A stretch of 26,196 bases of DNA, taken from positions 1 to 26,196 of the IMG/VR virus record IMGVR_UViG_3300028394_000281, one strand, 5' to 3'. Both the position numbers and the translations under genes were made by a program. Numbering within the stretch: the first letter of the stretch is position 1; each line of letters opens with the position of its first letter. Positions 1 to 10,229 of this stretch are shown in pieces. The notes under the pieces were generated by a model. The model saw nothing but the letters and a program-made list of their open reading frames with translations, searched no databases and was not told the DNA's origin. The stretch is from a virus.

Positions 1-1
1 C

Positions 2-1867
2 ACTATTAATAGTACGACTATTGGTGCGACGACTCCATCATCTGCGGCTTTTACGACTGCAACAGTTTCAACCGCCCCTGTAAACGGAAATGATGTTGTT
101 AACAAAACATATTTAGATTACTTTGCTGCGGGACTTTCTTGGAAACAACCAGTTCTGTGTGCAACTACGGTAAATATAACCCTGTCAGGGCTTCAAACGC
201 TTGATGGCGTGACCGTTGTAGCAAGTGATAGGGTATTGGTCAAGAATCAATCAACAGCGTCACAAAACGGCATTTACTTAGCTTCTGCGACTGCCTGGTC
301 AAGAGCGCCTGATGCTGACGTTTGGACAGACTTAATTTCTGCTTTGGTATTTGTTGAAAGCGGCAGTACCCTTTCAGGTTCTGCTTGGTATTGCTCTGCA
401 CAGCCAGGCGGCACAATTGGCACAACTGCAATCAATTGGTCAAACTTTTCTGTTGCCGCTACATACACAGCTGGAACGGGATTAACGCTTTCTTCATATC
501 AATTTAGCATCACTAATACGGGTGTGACTGCTGCGGCCTATGGATCGGCCTCTAAGACTTTGACCGCTACGGTTAATGCACAAGGCCAATTAACTGTTTT
601 AGCCGCTTCAGATATTGCGATTGCAAACACTCAAGTTTCAGGCTTGGGCACAATGTCCACTCAAAATGCCAATTCAATTACCGTTACGGGTGGTTCAATC
701 AACGGCACAACGATTGGCGGCACAACAGCTGCTGCCGTTACAGGCACAACAATCACAGCTAACACTCAGTTTACAGGCGCTGGAACGGGTTTAACGGGTA
801 CTGCAACAAGTTTATCTATTGGTGGAAGCGCAGGGACTGCAACAACTGCAACAAATTTGGCGGGCGGTGCGGCTGGTTCTGTTCCATATCAATCAGGCGC
901 TGGTGCAACAACATTTTTAGCGGCTGGCTCAAATGGTCAGTATTTGACATTGAGTAGCGGTTTGCCCGCTTGGGCATCTTTGCCCACATCAGTATCGTCA
1001 TTTAGTGCGGGTTCAACTGGTTTAACCCCATCTACAGCCACAACAGGCGCAGTCACATTGGCTGGCACGTTAGCTGTGGCCAACGGTGGCACAGGGGTGA
1101 CCGCATCAAGTGGTGCAAATTCTGTAGTTTTGCGTGATGCAAATGGAAATACAAGCATCAATTCAGTAGCAGAAGGTTTTGTGAACGTAGCCGCGGCTGG
1201 CACAACTACTACGTTAACAGCCAGTTCAGCACCTAATTACTGCGTTACAGGCTCTGGTGGTCAAACTTACCAATTGCCTGATGCAACTACGCTGACTGCT
1301 GGTTCAAATTATTTTTTCAACAACAACCAAACAAGTGGAACAATCGTTGTTAAAAATAACTCTGGAACAACAATTGCAACCATTCAATCTGGTGGTTATG
1401 TTGAAATTTTGTTGTTGGTGGCTAGTCCCGCGGCTGGTTCATGGGACGTTCACGCTTACGCACCAGCAAATGTTTCTTGGTCAACCAATACGTTTGATTA
1501 CGCTGGCTCTATCACTTCAGCCACATGGAATGGTGTTGCAATAGCAATCAATCGTGGCGGTACAAACGGGACTGCAACACCGACTGCTGGCGCTGTGCCT
1601 TATGGAACTGGTACGGCTTACGCATTTACTGCGGCTGGCACTTCTGGACAAGTTTTACAGTCAAATGGTGCATCAGCCCCCACATGGGTAACACCAGCGG
1701 TTTATGCGACTGTGACTGATGACACAACAACAAACGCAACACGTTATCCATTGTTTGCCGCAGTCACGACAGGAAATCTGACAACAGAATATGTCAGTTC
1801 TACTAGACTTCAATTTAATCCAAGCACAGGCGCTTTGACCGCCAACCAGCTAATCATTGCACCATAA
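2..1867 (+). CDS. Tail fibre-like repeat protein, 5' partial
   Basis: The frame is open from the left edge of the window without a stop, so the gene starts upstream; the GTG at 209 is internal. The visible 621 residues are very rich in Thr, Gly, Ala and Ser. Near the left end is a segment reading DGVTVVASDRVLVKN followed by QNGIY, a signature common in phage tail-fibre and tail proteins. Further on come repeated short motifs of the type GT..TA, GG.AGS.PYQSG and LAVANGGTG, typical of beta-structured fibre shafts. The C-terminus has FNPSTGALTA, often found at the end of fibre shafts. Likely a virion fibre in host contact. No enzymatic domain is visible. It is followed after 9 bases by another fibre-like gene. 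Confidence 0.8.
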   Translation, partial: TINSTTIGATTPSSAAFTTATVSTAPVNGNDVVNKTYLDYFAAGLSWKQPVLCATTVNITLSGLQTLDGVTVVASDRVLVKNQSTASQNGIYLASATAWSRAPDADVWTDLISALVFVESGSTLSGSAWYCSAQPGGTIGTTAINWSNFSVAATYTAGTGLTLSSYQFSITNTGVTAAAYGSASKTLTATVNAQGQLTVLAASDIAIANTQVSGLGTMSTQNANSITVTGGSINGTTIGGTTAAAVTGTTITANTQFTGAGTGLTGTATSLSIGGSAGTATTATNLAGGAAGSVPYQSGAGATTFLAAGSNGQYLTLSSGLPAWASLPTSVSSFSAGSTGLTPSTATTGAVTLAGTLAVANGGTGVTASSGANSVVLRDANGNTSINSVAEGFVNVAAAGTTTTLTASSAPNYCVTGSGGQTYQLPDATTLTAGSNYFFNNNQTSGTIVVKNNSGTTIATIQSGGYVEILLLVASPAAGSWDVHAYAPANVSWSTNTFDYAGSITSATWNGVAIAINRGGTNGTATPTAGAVPYGTGTAYAFTAAGTSGQVLQSNGASAPTWVTPAVYATVTDDTTTNATRYPLFAAVTTGNLTTEYVSSTRLQFNPSTGALTANQLIIAP

Positions 1868-1876
1868 AGGAAAATC

Positions 1877-2557
1877 ATGGGACAGTTAACATTTCAAGCG
1901 ACATTGGGTGGTTCGGTCAATTTGGCAGGGCCTAACACCGCATCGACAACCACTTTTACATTGCCAGCGGCTGATGGCACAAGCGGTCAAGCATTAACAA
2001 CAAATGCGTCTGGCACATTGGCATTTGCCAATATTCCACTTGCTTCTGCTGTTTCGGGAAATTTGCCAGTTACAAACTTAAATTCAGGCACTTCTGCTAG
2101 TTCATCAACATTTTGGCGTGGTGATGGTACATGGGCAGCGGCTGGCGGTGGTAAGGTTTTGCAAGTTGTGCAAGGTACAAAAACAGGTGCTACTTATACG
2201 GTATTGAGTACCTATCTTTCAACTGGTGTGTTTGCAACCATTACCCCATCATCAAGTACAAGCAAAATTATGATGATTGCAACAAGCGGTCAATGCTATC
2301 AACAACCTGGCGGTTTAAGAATAAGGTTATATCGTGGAACAAGTGGAGAGGGAAGTGGTAGTTCTATTGTTTCAGATATTGGATATGGGGTTCTTAGTGG
2401 TGACGCTTTAGGCGCTACTGTAAATTGGCTTGATAGTCCCGCTTCTACTAGCGCATTAACATACACAATTATGCAAAAATCAGAAAATGGAAGCAGTTTG
2501 GTTGGTTTTGCTGGCGGTAGTTATTGTTCTATATTACTTTTGGAGATTGGCGCATGA
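1877..2557 (+). CDS. Tail fibre / receptor-binding-like protein
   Basis: 226 residues, with an AAAGGAAAA ribosome site just before the ATG. The N-terminal half resembles the preceding fibre: Thr/Ala/Ser-rich, with [13 protein letters not shown], and [11 protein letters not shown] at about residues 77-87. This RGDGTW block is frequent at the junction between fibre shaft and tip domain in environmental phages. The C-terminal half (from [12 protein letters not shown]) is less repetitive and looks like a compact beta-sandwich tip. I infer a short fibre or the tip subunit of the upstream one. Receptor binding is inferred from composition and position. Confidence 0.7.
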   Translation: MGQLTFQATLGGSVNLAGPNTASTTTFTLPAADGTSGQALTTNASGTLAFANIPLASAVSGNLPVTNLNSGTSASSSTFWRGDGTWAAAGGGKVLQVVQGTKTGATYTVLSTYLSTGVFATITPSSSTSKIMMIATSGQCYQQPGGLRIRLYRGTSGEGSGSSIVSDIGYGVLSGDALGATVNWLDSPASTSALTYTIMQKSENGSSLVGFAGGSYCSILLLEIGA

Positions 2558-2829
2558 ACGCAAATTACGCTTTAGAGCTTATTGCTCTATATCCAACTGT
2601 CGTCAATATTGATGGCAATGATGCTTTTGACGCAAATGGAAATAAAATTGAATACGATGCCGCTTTAGTGCAAGCAAAGGTAGATGCAAAATCTTACATT
2701 GCTAAACGAGCCGCAGAATATCCTCCTATGGCTAACTATCTTGATGGGATTGTTAAGGGTGATCAAGCACAAGTGCAAGCATATATTGATGCGTGTTTGG
2801 CTGTAAAAGCTAAATATCCTAAACCCTAA
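2554..2829 (+). CDS. Small tail-associated protein, assembly-like
   Basis: 91 residues. I use the ATG at 2554, which overlaps the previous stop as ATGA and has GGAG 8 bases upstream, rather than the TTG further up. The C-terminal half ([20 protein letters not shown], then KGD and a helical [15 protein letters not shown]) matches a short protein type that commonly follows tail-fibre genes in environmental tailed phages. It is mostly helical by appearance, with no signal peptide or membrane segment. A role in fibre assembly is inferred from position only. Confidence 0.65.
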   Translation: MNANYALELIALYPTVVNIDGNDAFDANGNKIEYDAALVQAKVDAKSYIAKRAAEYPPMANYLDGIVKGDQAQVQAYIDACLAVKAKYPKP

Positions 2830-2834
2830 TCAGC

Positions 2835-3146
2835 ATGAGATTTGTTTGGAAAATCTCCGAATTAAAAGGTGATGACAAAGCCATATTTCAGGCTAAGTAT
2901 CACGTTTCATTGATTGAAAATGATCTGAGAATTGAGACAGAGGGATATTGGGACTTTGACCCTACAAAGGCGACAATTCCAACAGCCCAAGTAACCGAGG
3001 AAATGGTTGAGTATTGGATTGATCAAGGCACTACCCAAAACGGGGTAAGTAGCATAAAATCAAGGCTAATAGAGCAACTTGAATCTGTCAAAAAACAACA
3101 AGAAATTGCTTTGCCTTGGAAGCCGCCCACATTTAAGTTAAGTTAA
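2835..3146 (+). CDS. Conserved-looking hypothetical phage protein
   Basis: 103 residues. No clear Shine-Dalgarno precedes the ATG, which lies 5 bases after the previous stop, so expression may depend on translational coupling. The protein has a beta-rich N-terminal part (FVWKISELKG; DLRIETEGYWDF), then a helical EEMVEYWIDQGT segment and a C-terminal helix ending PWKPPTFKLS. This arrangement resembles small proteins beside tail genes in other phages that pair with tail-fibre assembly-like proteins. I recognise no catalytic motif and assign no function. Confidence 0.6.
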   Translation: MRFVWKISELKGDDKAIFQAKYHVSLIENDLRIETEGYWDFDPTKATIPTAQVTEEMVEYWIDQGTTQNGVSSIKSRLIEQLESVKKQQEIALPWKPPTFKLS

Positions 3147-3155
3147 GGAATCACT

Positions 3156-4136
3156 ATGGCTGTGCCTTATGACATTGTTAGCAGAGCGCTAAAAGACATT
3201 GGTGCATTGGAAAGTGGTGAAACCCCTACTCCAGACGCAGCGCTTGATGCGTTTGAAATGCTAAACGACATAATTGACCAATGGTCAAACGAAAACATGA
3301 TGGTTTTCAATGTCACAGAAATTATTTGCCCTGTGATTGCGGGACAAACACAATACACAATTGGCCCTAACCCATCGACTCAAAACTTTATCGGTGCGTC
3401 TTTTACAGGCTCAATCTCAGGCACAACTTTGACCGTGACGGGGATTGCATCAGGCGCTATCGCACAAGGGCAAACCCTTAGTGGCACAGGAATTACAACA
3501 GGAACAAAGATTACTCAATTTTTGACAGGCGCTGGTGGCAACATCAATGAAGTTGGTACATATCAACTGAACATATCACAGACCGTTGCATCCACTTCAA
3601 TTACGGCTTACTACCAAAAGCCTTTGAATCTTGATTCTGCATTTGTTAGGGTAAACACTACGTCTAATGGGCAACCAATTACAGGCGGTGGCTTGGATTA
3701 CCCAATGTCAGTTTTGGCATTGCAAGATTATCAAATGATTGGTTTAAAGACGCTGAACGGCCCTTGGCCTAAAGCGGTTTACTTTAACCCAGGCTCTGAT
3801 TCTGGAAACCTTTTCATTTGGCCTAGCCCATCCCAAGGTGAAATGCACTTGTTTGCAAACACTTTGTTCAGCCGTTACGACTCAATGTATGAAGACATAG
3901 CCCTGCCACAAGGCTATTCAATGGCGCTTAGATGGTGTTTGGCAGAGCGTTTGATGCCCATGTATGGCAAAGCCTCACCAACGCAAATAACAATGGTTCA
4001 GACCTTTGCAGGGCAAGCTAAAGCTACTTTAAAACGGACAAACATGAGTCCGCTGCAAGTTTCACGTTATCCTGACGCCTTGTTGGTTAACAAGTCAAAA
4101 GACGCTGGGTGGATTCTTACTGGCGGCTTTATTTAA
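3156..4136 (+). CDS. P22 gp4-like head completion / tail accessory protein
   Basis: 326 residues with AAGGA before the ATG. The N-terminus ([20 protein letters not shown], then [16 protein letters not shown]) is the typical start of P22 gp4-type tail accessory factors, which bind beneath the portal and close the filled head. The C-terminal part ([20 protein letters not shown]) also fits. Between them, at about residues 83-150, sits a Gly/Thr-rich insert ([20 protein letters not shown] ... [14 protein letters not shown]) not part of canonical gp4. The same module occurs twice in the next gene. The gp4-then-gp10 order is that of P22. Confidence 0.8.
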   Translation: MAVPYDIVSRALKDIGALESGETPTPDAALDAFEMLNDIIDQWSNENMMVFNVTEIICPVIAGQTQYTIGPNPSTQNFIGASFTGSISGTTLTVTGIASGAIAQGQTLSGTGITTGTKITQFLTGAGGNINEVGTYQLNISQTVASTSITAYYQKPLNLDSAFVRVNTTSNGQPITGGGLDYPMSVLALQDYQMIGLKTLNGPWPKAVYFNPGSDSGNLFIWPSPSQGEMHLFANTLFSRYDSMYEDIALPQGYSMALRWCLAERLMPMYGKASPTQITMVQTFAGQAKATLKRTNMSPLQVSRYPDALLVNKSKDAGWILTGGFI

Positions 4137-4145
4137 GGGGCTGAT

Positions 4146-6146
4146 ATGCCAGATTTTGGTTTTGTTGGCGCATCTTATGAAGCACCAAGTATCTATCAAG
4201 ATGCCCAAGAGTGCATCAATTTTTTCCCCGAAGTTGACCCTGTAAAACAACAAGGTGAGCGTGGGGTTATTGCGCTTTATCCAACGCCAGGTTTAACGCT
4301 AAAATCCTTGCTTTCTAATCAACAGGAAGTGCGTGGCTTACACACCGTTTCGGGTGGCGAGCAAATGATTGCGGTTTGCGGCTCTTATGTTTATGTGCTT
4401 GCAGCCAATTTTGTTCCTCTTGTAATTGGTCAACTCAATTCCAGTTCTGGAATAGTGCGGATTACCGATAACGGGGTCAATGTTTACATTGTGGACGGTG
4501 CTTATCGTTATACCTGGTACATATCAACCCCTGCAGCAGCTGTGTTTTACGGCTCAACAAGTGGCACAACATTGACGGTAAGCAATGTTTCTAGTGGAAC
4601 TATTGCTGTTGGACAATCCCTTTATGGCGTTGGCGTGTTGGCTGAAACTGTGATTACAGCGCTTGGATCGGGAACGGGCGGTGTGGGAACTTACACGATC
4701 AATAGAAGTCAGACCGTGGCGGCTGGATCGCTAAATTCGGCAACTGTGGGGGCGGTAGTAACTGCAACCATAGCGGGAACAACATTAACCGTTTCTGCGG
4801 TTACTTCAGGCGTGTTGCACGTTGGCATGACTATTCAAGGCGTAGGCGTTACCCTTGGCACAATCATCACGGCTTTAGGAACTGGCTCTGGCGGTGTAGG
4901 AACTTACACATTAAGCGTGGCAAGTACAATAGCCGTTGGCGTGACCATGTACGGTTTAAATTTTTCTGTTTTACCCTCTACTGACGGTGCGTTTAGCGGT
5001 GCAAACACGGTAGACATTATTGACAACTACTTTGTCTATAACAACCCCACAACCCAGCAATGGGGCGCTAGTGACCTTTTGTCGCCCATTTCACCCCTTA
5101 CTAGCTATTCTTTAAAAGATGGCGCACCAGACGATTTGGTGGCTTTGATTGTTGATCACCGTGAAGTTTACTTGATGGGTGAGATTTCTTCTGAGGTGTG
5201 GACTGATGTAGGAACTGTGCCTTTCCCATTCCAAAGGATTCCTGGCACATCTACTCAACACGGTATTGCAGCGCCTTTTTCTTTGTCTCGACTTGGTAAC
5301 TCATTTGCTTATGTCTCACGAAACAACCGTGGTCAATCACAAATTATGCAAATGCAGGGGTACATCCCACAAAGGATTTCCACTCATGCAGTCGAGAACA
5401 CATTAGCCAATCAATATGTTGGCGATGCTATAGCGTGGACTTATCAGCTTGAAGGCCATGAAGTTTTTGTTGTTAGTTTCCCATCTTTGCAACTGACATG
5501 GGCTTTTGACGCAACCACTCAACTTTGGCACAAATGGCTTTACACAACAGATGAAAACATTTATCAGCGCCATCGTGGTAATTGCTGTGCTTTGTTCCAA
5601 GGCCTAGTTATTGTTGGCGACTATGAAAATGGCAAATTGTATGAATTGGATAAAACCAATTACACAGATGACGGTCAAAATATCCGCAGATTGCGTAGAG
5701 CGCCTCATTTAGTAACTGAATTCCAAAGGCAATACTTTGATGAATTGCAGATTCAGTTTCAGCCAGGCGTGGGGACTACGGGTTTGTCTCGCCCTGCTCA
5801 AATAACAGATTCAAATGTTATTTATTTGGGGAACACATATACAATTACCCCTAGTGCGACTTTGACAATTGAGACTGAAAAAACCTATATTTTGGCGACT
5901 CAACAAGCGGTAAGTTATCAAACAACTGATAACCCACAAGCAATGTTGCGGTGGTCAAATGATGGCGGTTCAACTTGGTCAAATGAGCATTGGACTAATG
6001 TTGGTCAACTTGGCAAATACAAGAATCGTGCCATTTGGCGTAGATTGGGGCAAGCCCGTGACAGAATATTTGAAGTTTCGGTTAGCGATCCTGTGAATTT
6101 TGTGATTATTTCGGCAAATCTTAAAGTACAAGGGGCAGAAAACTGA
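4146..6146 (+). CDS. P22 gp10-like packaged DNA stabilisation protein
   Basis: 666 residues. The opening [20 protein letters not shown] followed by FFPE and a YPTPGL segment is characteristic of the P22 gp10 (packaged DNA stabilisation) family, which forms the tail hub below gp4. The middle and C-terminal parts ([30 protein letters not shown]) are also family-like. P22 gp10 is about 470 residues; much of the excess is two tandem copies of a Gly/Thr-rich beta module at about residues 135-206 and 207-277 ([40 protein letters not shown]). The stop overlaps the next start by one base (TGATG). Confidence 0.82.
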   Translation: MPDFGFVGASYEAPSIYQDAQECINFFPEVDPVKQQGERGVIALYPTPGLTLKSLLSNQQEVRGLHTVSGGEQMIAVCGSYVYVLAANFVPLVIGQLNSSSGIVRITDNGVNVYIVDGAYRYTWYISTPAAAVFYGSTSGTTLTVSNVSSGTIAVGQSLYGVGVLAETVITALGSGTGGVGTYTINRSQTVAAGSLNSATVGAVVTATIAGTTLTVSAVTSGVLHVGMTIQGVGVTLGTIITALGTGSGGVGTYTLSVASTIAVGVTMYGLNFSVLPSTDGAFSGANTVDIIDNYFVYNNPTTQQWGASDLLSPISPLTSYSLKDGAPDDLVALIVDHREVYLMGEISSEVWTDVGTVPFPFQRIPGTSTQHGIAAPFSLSRLGNSFAYVSRNNRGQSQIMQMQGYIPQRISTHAVENTLANQYVGDAIAWTYQLEGHEVFVVSFPSLQLTWAFDATTQLWHKWLYTTDENIYQRHRGNCCALFQGLVIVGDYENGKLYELDKTNYTDDGQNIRRLRRAPHLVTEFQRQYFDELQIQFQPGVGTTGLSRPAQITDSNVIYLGNTYTITPSATLTIETEKTYILATQQAVSYQTTDNPQAMLRWSNDGGSTWSNEHWTNVGQLGKYKNRAIWRRLGQARDRIFEVSVSDPVNFVIISANLKVQGAEN

Positions 6147-6385
6147 TGGCTACTTCTGGACTTTCTAGCACACAGCAGATTAACCCTTATCCACAATCAC
6201 AGTTTTTGGACGGTGCGACTAACCGCCCGTCAAGATCGTGGCAGCAGTTTTTTCTTAATTTGTTGAATTTCAGTTCTGCTACGACTGCAACGGCAGGGTC
6301 TGGAACGCTTCCCGCTAACCCTGTTGGGTTTATAAATGTCACAGTAAATGGTAAGGCGTACAAAGTGCCTTATTACAATGTTTGA
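6146..6385 (+). CDS. Small hypothetical virion-region protein
   Basis: 79 residues, with a start overlapping the gp10-like stop by one base, so probably translationally coupled. The N-terminus is polar (SSTQQINPYPQSQFLDGATN) and the C-terminus has LPANPVGFINVTVNGKAYKV followed by PYYNV, a short beta hairpin-like ending I associate with small proteins beside environmental phage tail genes. In P22 this position holds the tail needle gp26 and then gp14. It is far too short and lacks the coiled coil of gp26, so I do not call it a needle. Confidence 0.6.
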   Translation: MATSGLSSTQQINPYPQSQFLDGATNRPSRSWQQFFLNLLNFSSATTATAGSGTLPANPVGFINVTVNGKAYKVPYYNV

Positions 6386-6398
6386 GAGAGCCTAAATC

Positions 6399-8762
6399 AT
6401 GGACAACACAATAAATTCACTTGTTGGTCAATCTGTTGGCTTAACTGCTGACCAAATGCAAGCTGCAACTTCTGGCAGTTTAAAAGACTATCAAGGCAAG
6501 ACTTATGACCCTGCTGTCATTTTGGCGCTTTCAAAACAGATAGCGGGTTCTATTGACCCCAATGCAGTTAAAGGCGGTGTTTATAGCACTAAAGGTCAAA
6601 GTGTTGGTTTTAACTACGATGAATCTACAAAACTTTTGGGTCATCCTCCGACAGCAACTGAACAAGTCTTTTTGGACATGGCTAGACATCTTGCAAATGA
6701 AGGTGTGACAGATTTAAACAAAGTTGATGCTACAGACACTAATAGACGTTTTGGTTCTACTTTTACAGGCGGTGGCGGCACAATCTATGAAATTAAAAAG
6801 GATGCTGACGGCAAGCCTATTATTTCATCATGGAGTAAAGACACTAGCGACAAAAAAACCATTCTGACGGGCTTGGCACTTGCGGCTGCTGCTTTTGGCA
6901 TACCTGGCGTTACAGAGGGTTTGCTGAGTACCGCACCCGCTGGTGCAACATTAGGAAGTGTTGGCGCAGAAGCCGCTGGTACTTCCCTTGGTTCTGTAGG
7001 CGCATTAGGCAATACTAGTGCTATGGGTGCTTTAGGTGGTCAATCGGCATTAGGCACAGGCTTGACTGCGGCTGGTACTGGTGCGGCAGGGCTTGGTGGT
7101 GCAATGAGTGCCTTGGGTGGTGAAGCCGCTTTAGGTTCTGGATTGACTGCCGCTGGAACTGGTGCTGCTGGTTTAGGTGGGGCTATGGGCGCTTTAGGCG
7201 GTGAAGCCGCATTAGGTGCTGGCATAGGTGCTGGCGCTGGCGGTTTAGCCGCTACAAATTCTTTGCTTGGTAATGCGGCTCTTGGTTCAACCTTGGCGGG
7301 TGCTTCCACACTTCCTATTGGTACAACATTAGCTAATTTGGGCGCTGCGGGTGCGGGTGGTTCATTATTAAATGCGGGTGCGGGTGCTGCGGGTTCTGCT
7401 TTAGGAACTACTTTAGGTCAAGGTTTAGCTTTAAATGCTCTTGGTACTGGTCTTGGCGCTATTGCAAATCAATCAGGGATTAGCAACGCAAGAGATGCAA
7501 TTACTCAAGGTGGTCAAACAGCAAACACCCAACTTAATAACGCATACCTAAATGCTCAAAATTTAAACGCAAACAATGTCACGGCATTGGGCAACAACTA
7601 CCAAAATTTAAACACAAATTTAAACAATACATTAAATGCTCAAAGAGGCATTTATGACACGACAGGCACAACTTTAGCTAACAATTATCAAAATTTAAAT
7701 ACAAATTTAAATAACACAATCAATGCTCAAGTCGGCAAATATGACGCAGCCAATCAAAACATAAACCAAAATGCTCAAACGCAATTGGGTTTATTGGGTA
7801 GCACTTATGCGGGACAACAAGCCCAAGCTGCGGCAAATGCGGCTGGTTTAAATGCCAACTACAACAATACCCTTACTAACATGGGTAATGTGTATAACCA
7901 ACAAGTTGGATTTCAACAACCGTATCAACAAATTGGCAATCAAGGCGCAGCAGGGTTAGCGGCAAATCAAGATTATTTGACCCGTCAGTTTGGTGCGGCT
8001 GATTTAAATGCACAACTTGCACCTAACTACGCATTTCAATTGCAACAAGGTCAAATGGCTAACCAACGTGCCGCCAACATGGGCGGTGGTAGTTTAGGCG
8101 GTAATGCCATGAAGGGTTTACAAGACTACACACAAAACTATGCCGCTGGTGCATACCAAAATGCGTTTAACAATTTTCAAGGTCAACGAACAAACATTTA
8201 CAACACATTAGCGGGAATGGCGGGAATTGGTCAAACTTCTGCGGGTCAATTAGCTGGACTTGGTACGGCTTACGGTTCTAATCTTGGCTCTTTGTCGTCT
8301 AATCTTGGTAGCAATTTAACATCTAACACAGGCAATTTGTTGAGCGCTGGAAGTGCTTACGGTACTAATACATCTGGCGTGACAAACAACTTGAACAATG
8401 TGTTGTCGTCTAACCTTGGTCAATTACAAGGTGCGTATAACCAATATGGTAGTAACTTAACAAGTGGCTCTAATACTTACGCTGGTAATGTTGTCAACAA
8501 TGCCAACACAATGCAAGGCGCTTACAACCAATATGGAACTGATTTGACGGGTGCTTCTAATACTTATGGTGGAAACCTTACAACCGCTGCGGGTCAAGGC
8601 ATCAATGCCGCAAATGTGTATGGTTTGAATTCCGCTAACCTTGCAACTGGCATTGCGGGTGCATTGGCGGGAAATGCTACGGCAACAGGCGCAAACAATG
8701 CAACGGCTTTAAGTAACCTTGGCAATACAGCGTTGCTTGGTTCTTTGATCAAAGCGACATAA
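6399..8762 (+). CDS. Putative DNA ejection protein, gp7-like position
   Basis: 787 residues, extremely rich in Ala, Gly, Asn and Leu. Residues about 150-360 are Ala/Gly-rich and partly hydrophobic, and contain a 27-residue tandem repeat. Residues about 395-450 and 675-735 contain 29-residue tandem repeats. The C-terminal half has FQQPYQQIGNQGAAGLAANQ, LAPNYAFQLQQGQMANQRAA and an NMGGGSLGGNAMKGL stretch, the pattern of phage DNA-transfer or injection proteins (PY..G..A, D/N.Y.F.L.QG, GG..G). Position after gp10 agrees with P22 gp7. It probably rides inside the capsid and enters the cell with DNA. Confidence 0.68.
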   Translation: MDNTINSLVGQSVGLTADQMQAATSGSLKDYQGKTYDPAVILALSKQIAGSIDPNAVKGGVYSTKGQSVGFNYDESTKLLGHPPTATEQVFLDMARHLANEGVTDLNKVDATDTNRRFGSTFTGGGGTIYEIKKDADGKPIISSWSKDTSDKKTILTGLALAAAAFGIPGVTEGLLSTAPAGATLGSVGAEAAGTSLGSVGALGNTSAMGALGGQSALGTGLTAAGTGAAGLGGAMSALGGEAALGSGLTAAGTGAAGLGGAMGALGGEAALGAGIGAGAGGLAATNSLLGNAALGSTLAGASTLPIGTTLANLGAAGAGGSLLNAGAGAAGSALGTTLGQGLALNALGTGLGAIANQSGISNARDAITQGGQTANTQLNNAYLNAQNLNANNVTALGNNYQNLNTNLNNTLNAQRGIYDTTGTTLANNYQNLNTNLNNTINAQVGKYDAANQNINQNAQTQLGLLGSTYAGQQAQAAANAAGLNANYNNTLTNMGNVYNQQVGFQQPYQQIGNQGAAGLAANQDYLTRQFGAADLNAQLAPNYAFQLQQGQMANQRAANMGGGSLGGNAMKGLQDYTQNYAAGAYQNAFNNFQGQRTNIYNTLAGMAGIGQTSAGQLAGLGTAYGSNLGSLSSNLGSNLTSNTGNLLSAGSAYGTNTSGVTNNLNNVLSSNLGQLQGAYNQYGSNLTSGSNTYAGNVVNNANTMQGAYNQYGTDLTGASNTYGGNLTTAAGQGINAANVYGLNSANLATGIAGALAGNATATGANNATALSNLGNTALLGSLIKAT
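7029..7221 (+). repeat. 81-bp tandem repeat coding Ala/Gly-rich 27-residue unit
   Basis: Two full copies (from 7029 and 7110) and the start of a third (7191) encode the unit ALGG(Q/E)(S/A)ALG(T/S)GLTAAG followed by TGAAGLGGAM. The protein copies are nearly identical while many third codon positions differ, so the duplication is old or kept at protein level. Confidence 0.85.
7593..7745 (+). repeat. 87-bp tandem repeat coding Asn-rich 29-residue unit
   Basis: Two copies, from 7593 and 7680, encode NNYQNLNTNLNNT(L/I)NAQ followed by a G.YD block. The second copy is incomplete at its end. The sequence is unusually AT-rich for the gene. Confidence 0.8.
8424..8597 (+). repeat. 87-bp tandem repeat near ejection protein C-terminus
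   Basis: Two copies, from 8424 and 8511, encode (L/M)QGAYNQYG(S/T)(N/D)LT followed by an SNTY(A/G)GN block. The period is again 29 residues although the sequence is unrelated to the repeat at 7593, hinting at a common helical or coil register. Confidence 0.8.
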
Positions 8763-8771
8763 GGATAAATC

Positions 8772-10229
8772 ATGGCTGACTTTTCAATGAACGTAAATTA
8801 CGCAAAGCCCCAAGTGACAAGTCTTGGGGATATGATAAACATGGCTGGTGGTATTCAAAACTACCAACAAGCACAACAACTTAATCCTTTGGCTTTGGAA
8901 AAGGCTCAAATTGAAAATCAAGTGCTGCGTCAAAAAAATGATGAGCGTTTAAAACTTCAAGAATTTACTAGCAACCCTGAAAACTGGCAGACCAATGGTC
9001 GCATTGACATGGATAAGATAAATTCTGTCATTCCAAAGATTGCACCATTGACAGGCTCTGATGTCATCAATTCATTAAGTGGATTGCATAAAAGCCAAAC
9101 TGAAGCGGCTAATGCGAAACAAAATTTAACTCAATCACAACGTGAGATTATTTCTAATCGTGCTGGTTTGTTAGGTCGTTTGGGTGTTCAAGACCCAAAA
9201 ATCGTTATGGGTGAATTAAATCGTCTTAAAGAAGAAAACCCAGACAATCCTGAATTAGATCGTTTGATTGATGCTTATTCTGGCCCATTAAGCAAAGCAC
9301 AGCCTGGCAAACACATTGCGGATGATATGGTTCGTTTGAGTCAATCTATGTTGTCTTCTGCACAACAAGAGTCTTTGTCACCCAAAGCTGGAACATTAGA
9401 CACGGGTGGAGAAATTCAGCCTACTGTTACACAACCGTTTATTGGTGGCAATCAACCCGCTATGCGTATGACGGGAACTGCTATTCCAAAAACAATTGGC
9501 CCAGGCTTAGAAGTTGTAGCCACAGAGGGAAATCCTTTTGGTTTGCCTGTTGGCACAAAGTACATTCAACCCCAAGGCGGTGGTCAGACTATGCAAGGAC
9601 AACAACGTCCTCCCACAGTTACAGGACTTGCCCCACAGATTGCAAGCACATTAAGCGCAAACACAACGGTTGCAAATAAAGATTGGGAAGATACTTATAA
9701 CGCCTCTAAAGAAGCGCAACCTAGAATTGCCATCTTTCAAAACATTAAAAAGATTGCACCAGAAGGCTTTACAGGCGTTGGCGCAGAACGTAAAAAATTG
9801 GCGGCTGGTATCTTAAATGCAGCAGGGATTGACGCTTACACGGCTGAAAACACCGCCACAGATGAATTGGCTAAAAACACTCGACTTTTGGCATTAGCTG
9901 GTGGTAATACTGATGCGGCTAGGGCAATGGCTGAAATTGCCAACCCAAGCGGTAAAATGACATTGGCGGCTATTAAAGAAGTTTCAGACCAAATGATTGG
10001 TGTAGAGAAATTAAAAGAAAAACGTGCCGAATACTTATCTCAATTTCGCAATGATCCTGTAAAGTATCAAGAAAAATCACAAACTTTTAATAAATTTGCT
10101 GACCCTAGAATTTTTCAAGAAATGACTGCTGAACAAGTGGCAAAACTTAAAGCATCAATGTCTAAGCAAGATATTGCCGACATGAGCAAAAAAATTCAAG
10201 AAGCAAAAATGTTGGGGATTATTAAATAA
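8772..10229 (+). CDS. Putative ejection/internal virion protein (gp20-like position)
   Basis: 485 residues, with AAGGA before the ATG. Largely helical and Gln-rich at the N-terminus (IQNYQQAQQLNPLALEKAQI), with coiled-coil potential at about residues 27-65 and 100-135. A Pro/Gly/Gln-rich linker covers about residues 200-290 (FIGGNQPAMRMTGTAIPKT; PQGGGQTMQGQQRPP). The helical C-terminus has IAIFQNIKKIAPEGFTGVGA, seen in internal virion proteins of environmental phages. It lies second in a row of three large proteins after gp10-like, matching the ejection cassette order. No catalytic motif is seen. The stop overlaps the next ATG by one base. Confidence 0.6.
   Translation: MADFSMNVNYAKPQVTSLGDMINMAGGIQNYQQAQQLNPLALEKAQIENQVLRQKNDERLKLQEFTSNPENWQTNGRIDMDKINSVIPKIAPLTGSDVINSLSGLHKSQTEAANAKQNLTQSQREIISNRAGLLGRLGVQDPKIVMGELNRLKEENPDNPELDRLIDAYSGPLSKAQPGKHIADDMVRLSQSMLSSAQQESLSPKAGTLDTGGEIQPTVTQPFIGGNQPAMRMTGTAIPKTIGPGLEVVATEGNPFGLPVGTKYIQPQGGGQTMQGQQRPPTVTGLAPQIASTLSANTTVANKDWEDTYNASKEAQPRIAIFQNIKKIAPEGFTGVGAERKKLAAGILNAAGIDAYTAENTATDELAKNTRLLALAGGNTDAARAMAEIANPSGKMTLAAIKEVSDQMIGVEKLKEKRAEYLSQFRNDPVKYQEKSQTFNKFADPRIFQEMTAEQVAKLKASMSKQDIADMSKKIQEAKMLGIIK

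Noticed and set aside
1-1867. Composite transposon or insertion sequence in the repetitive fibre gene
   Set aside because: The repeats are short beta-motifs with an open frame; no terminal inverted repeats or transposase is found.
6146-6385. Tail needle gp26 by position
   Set aside because: P22 gp26 is about 230 residues with a long coiled coil; this product is 79 residues without heptads.
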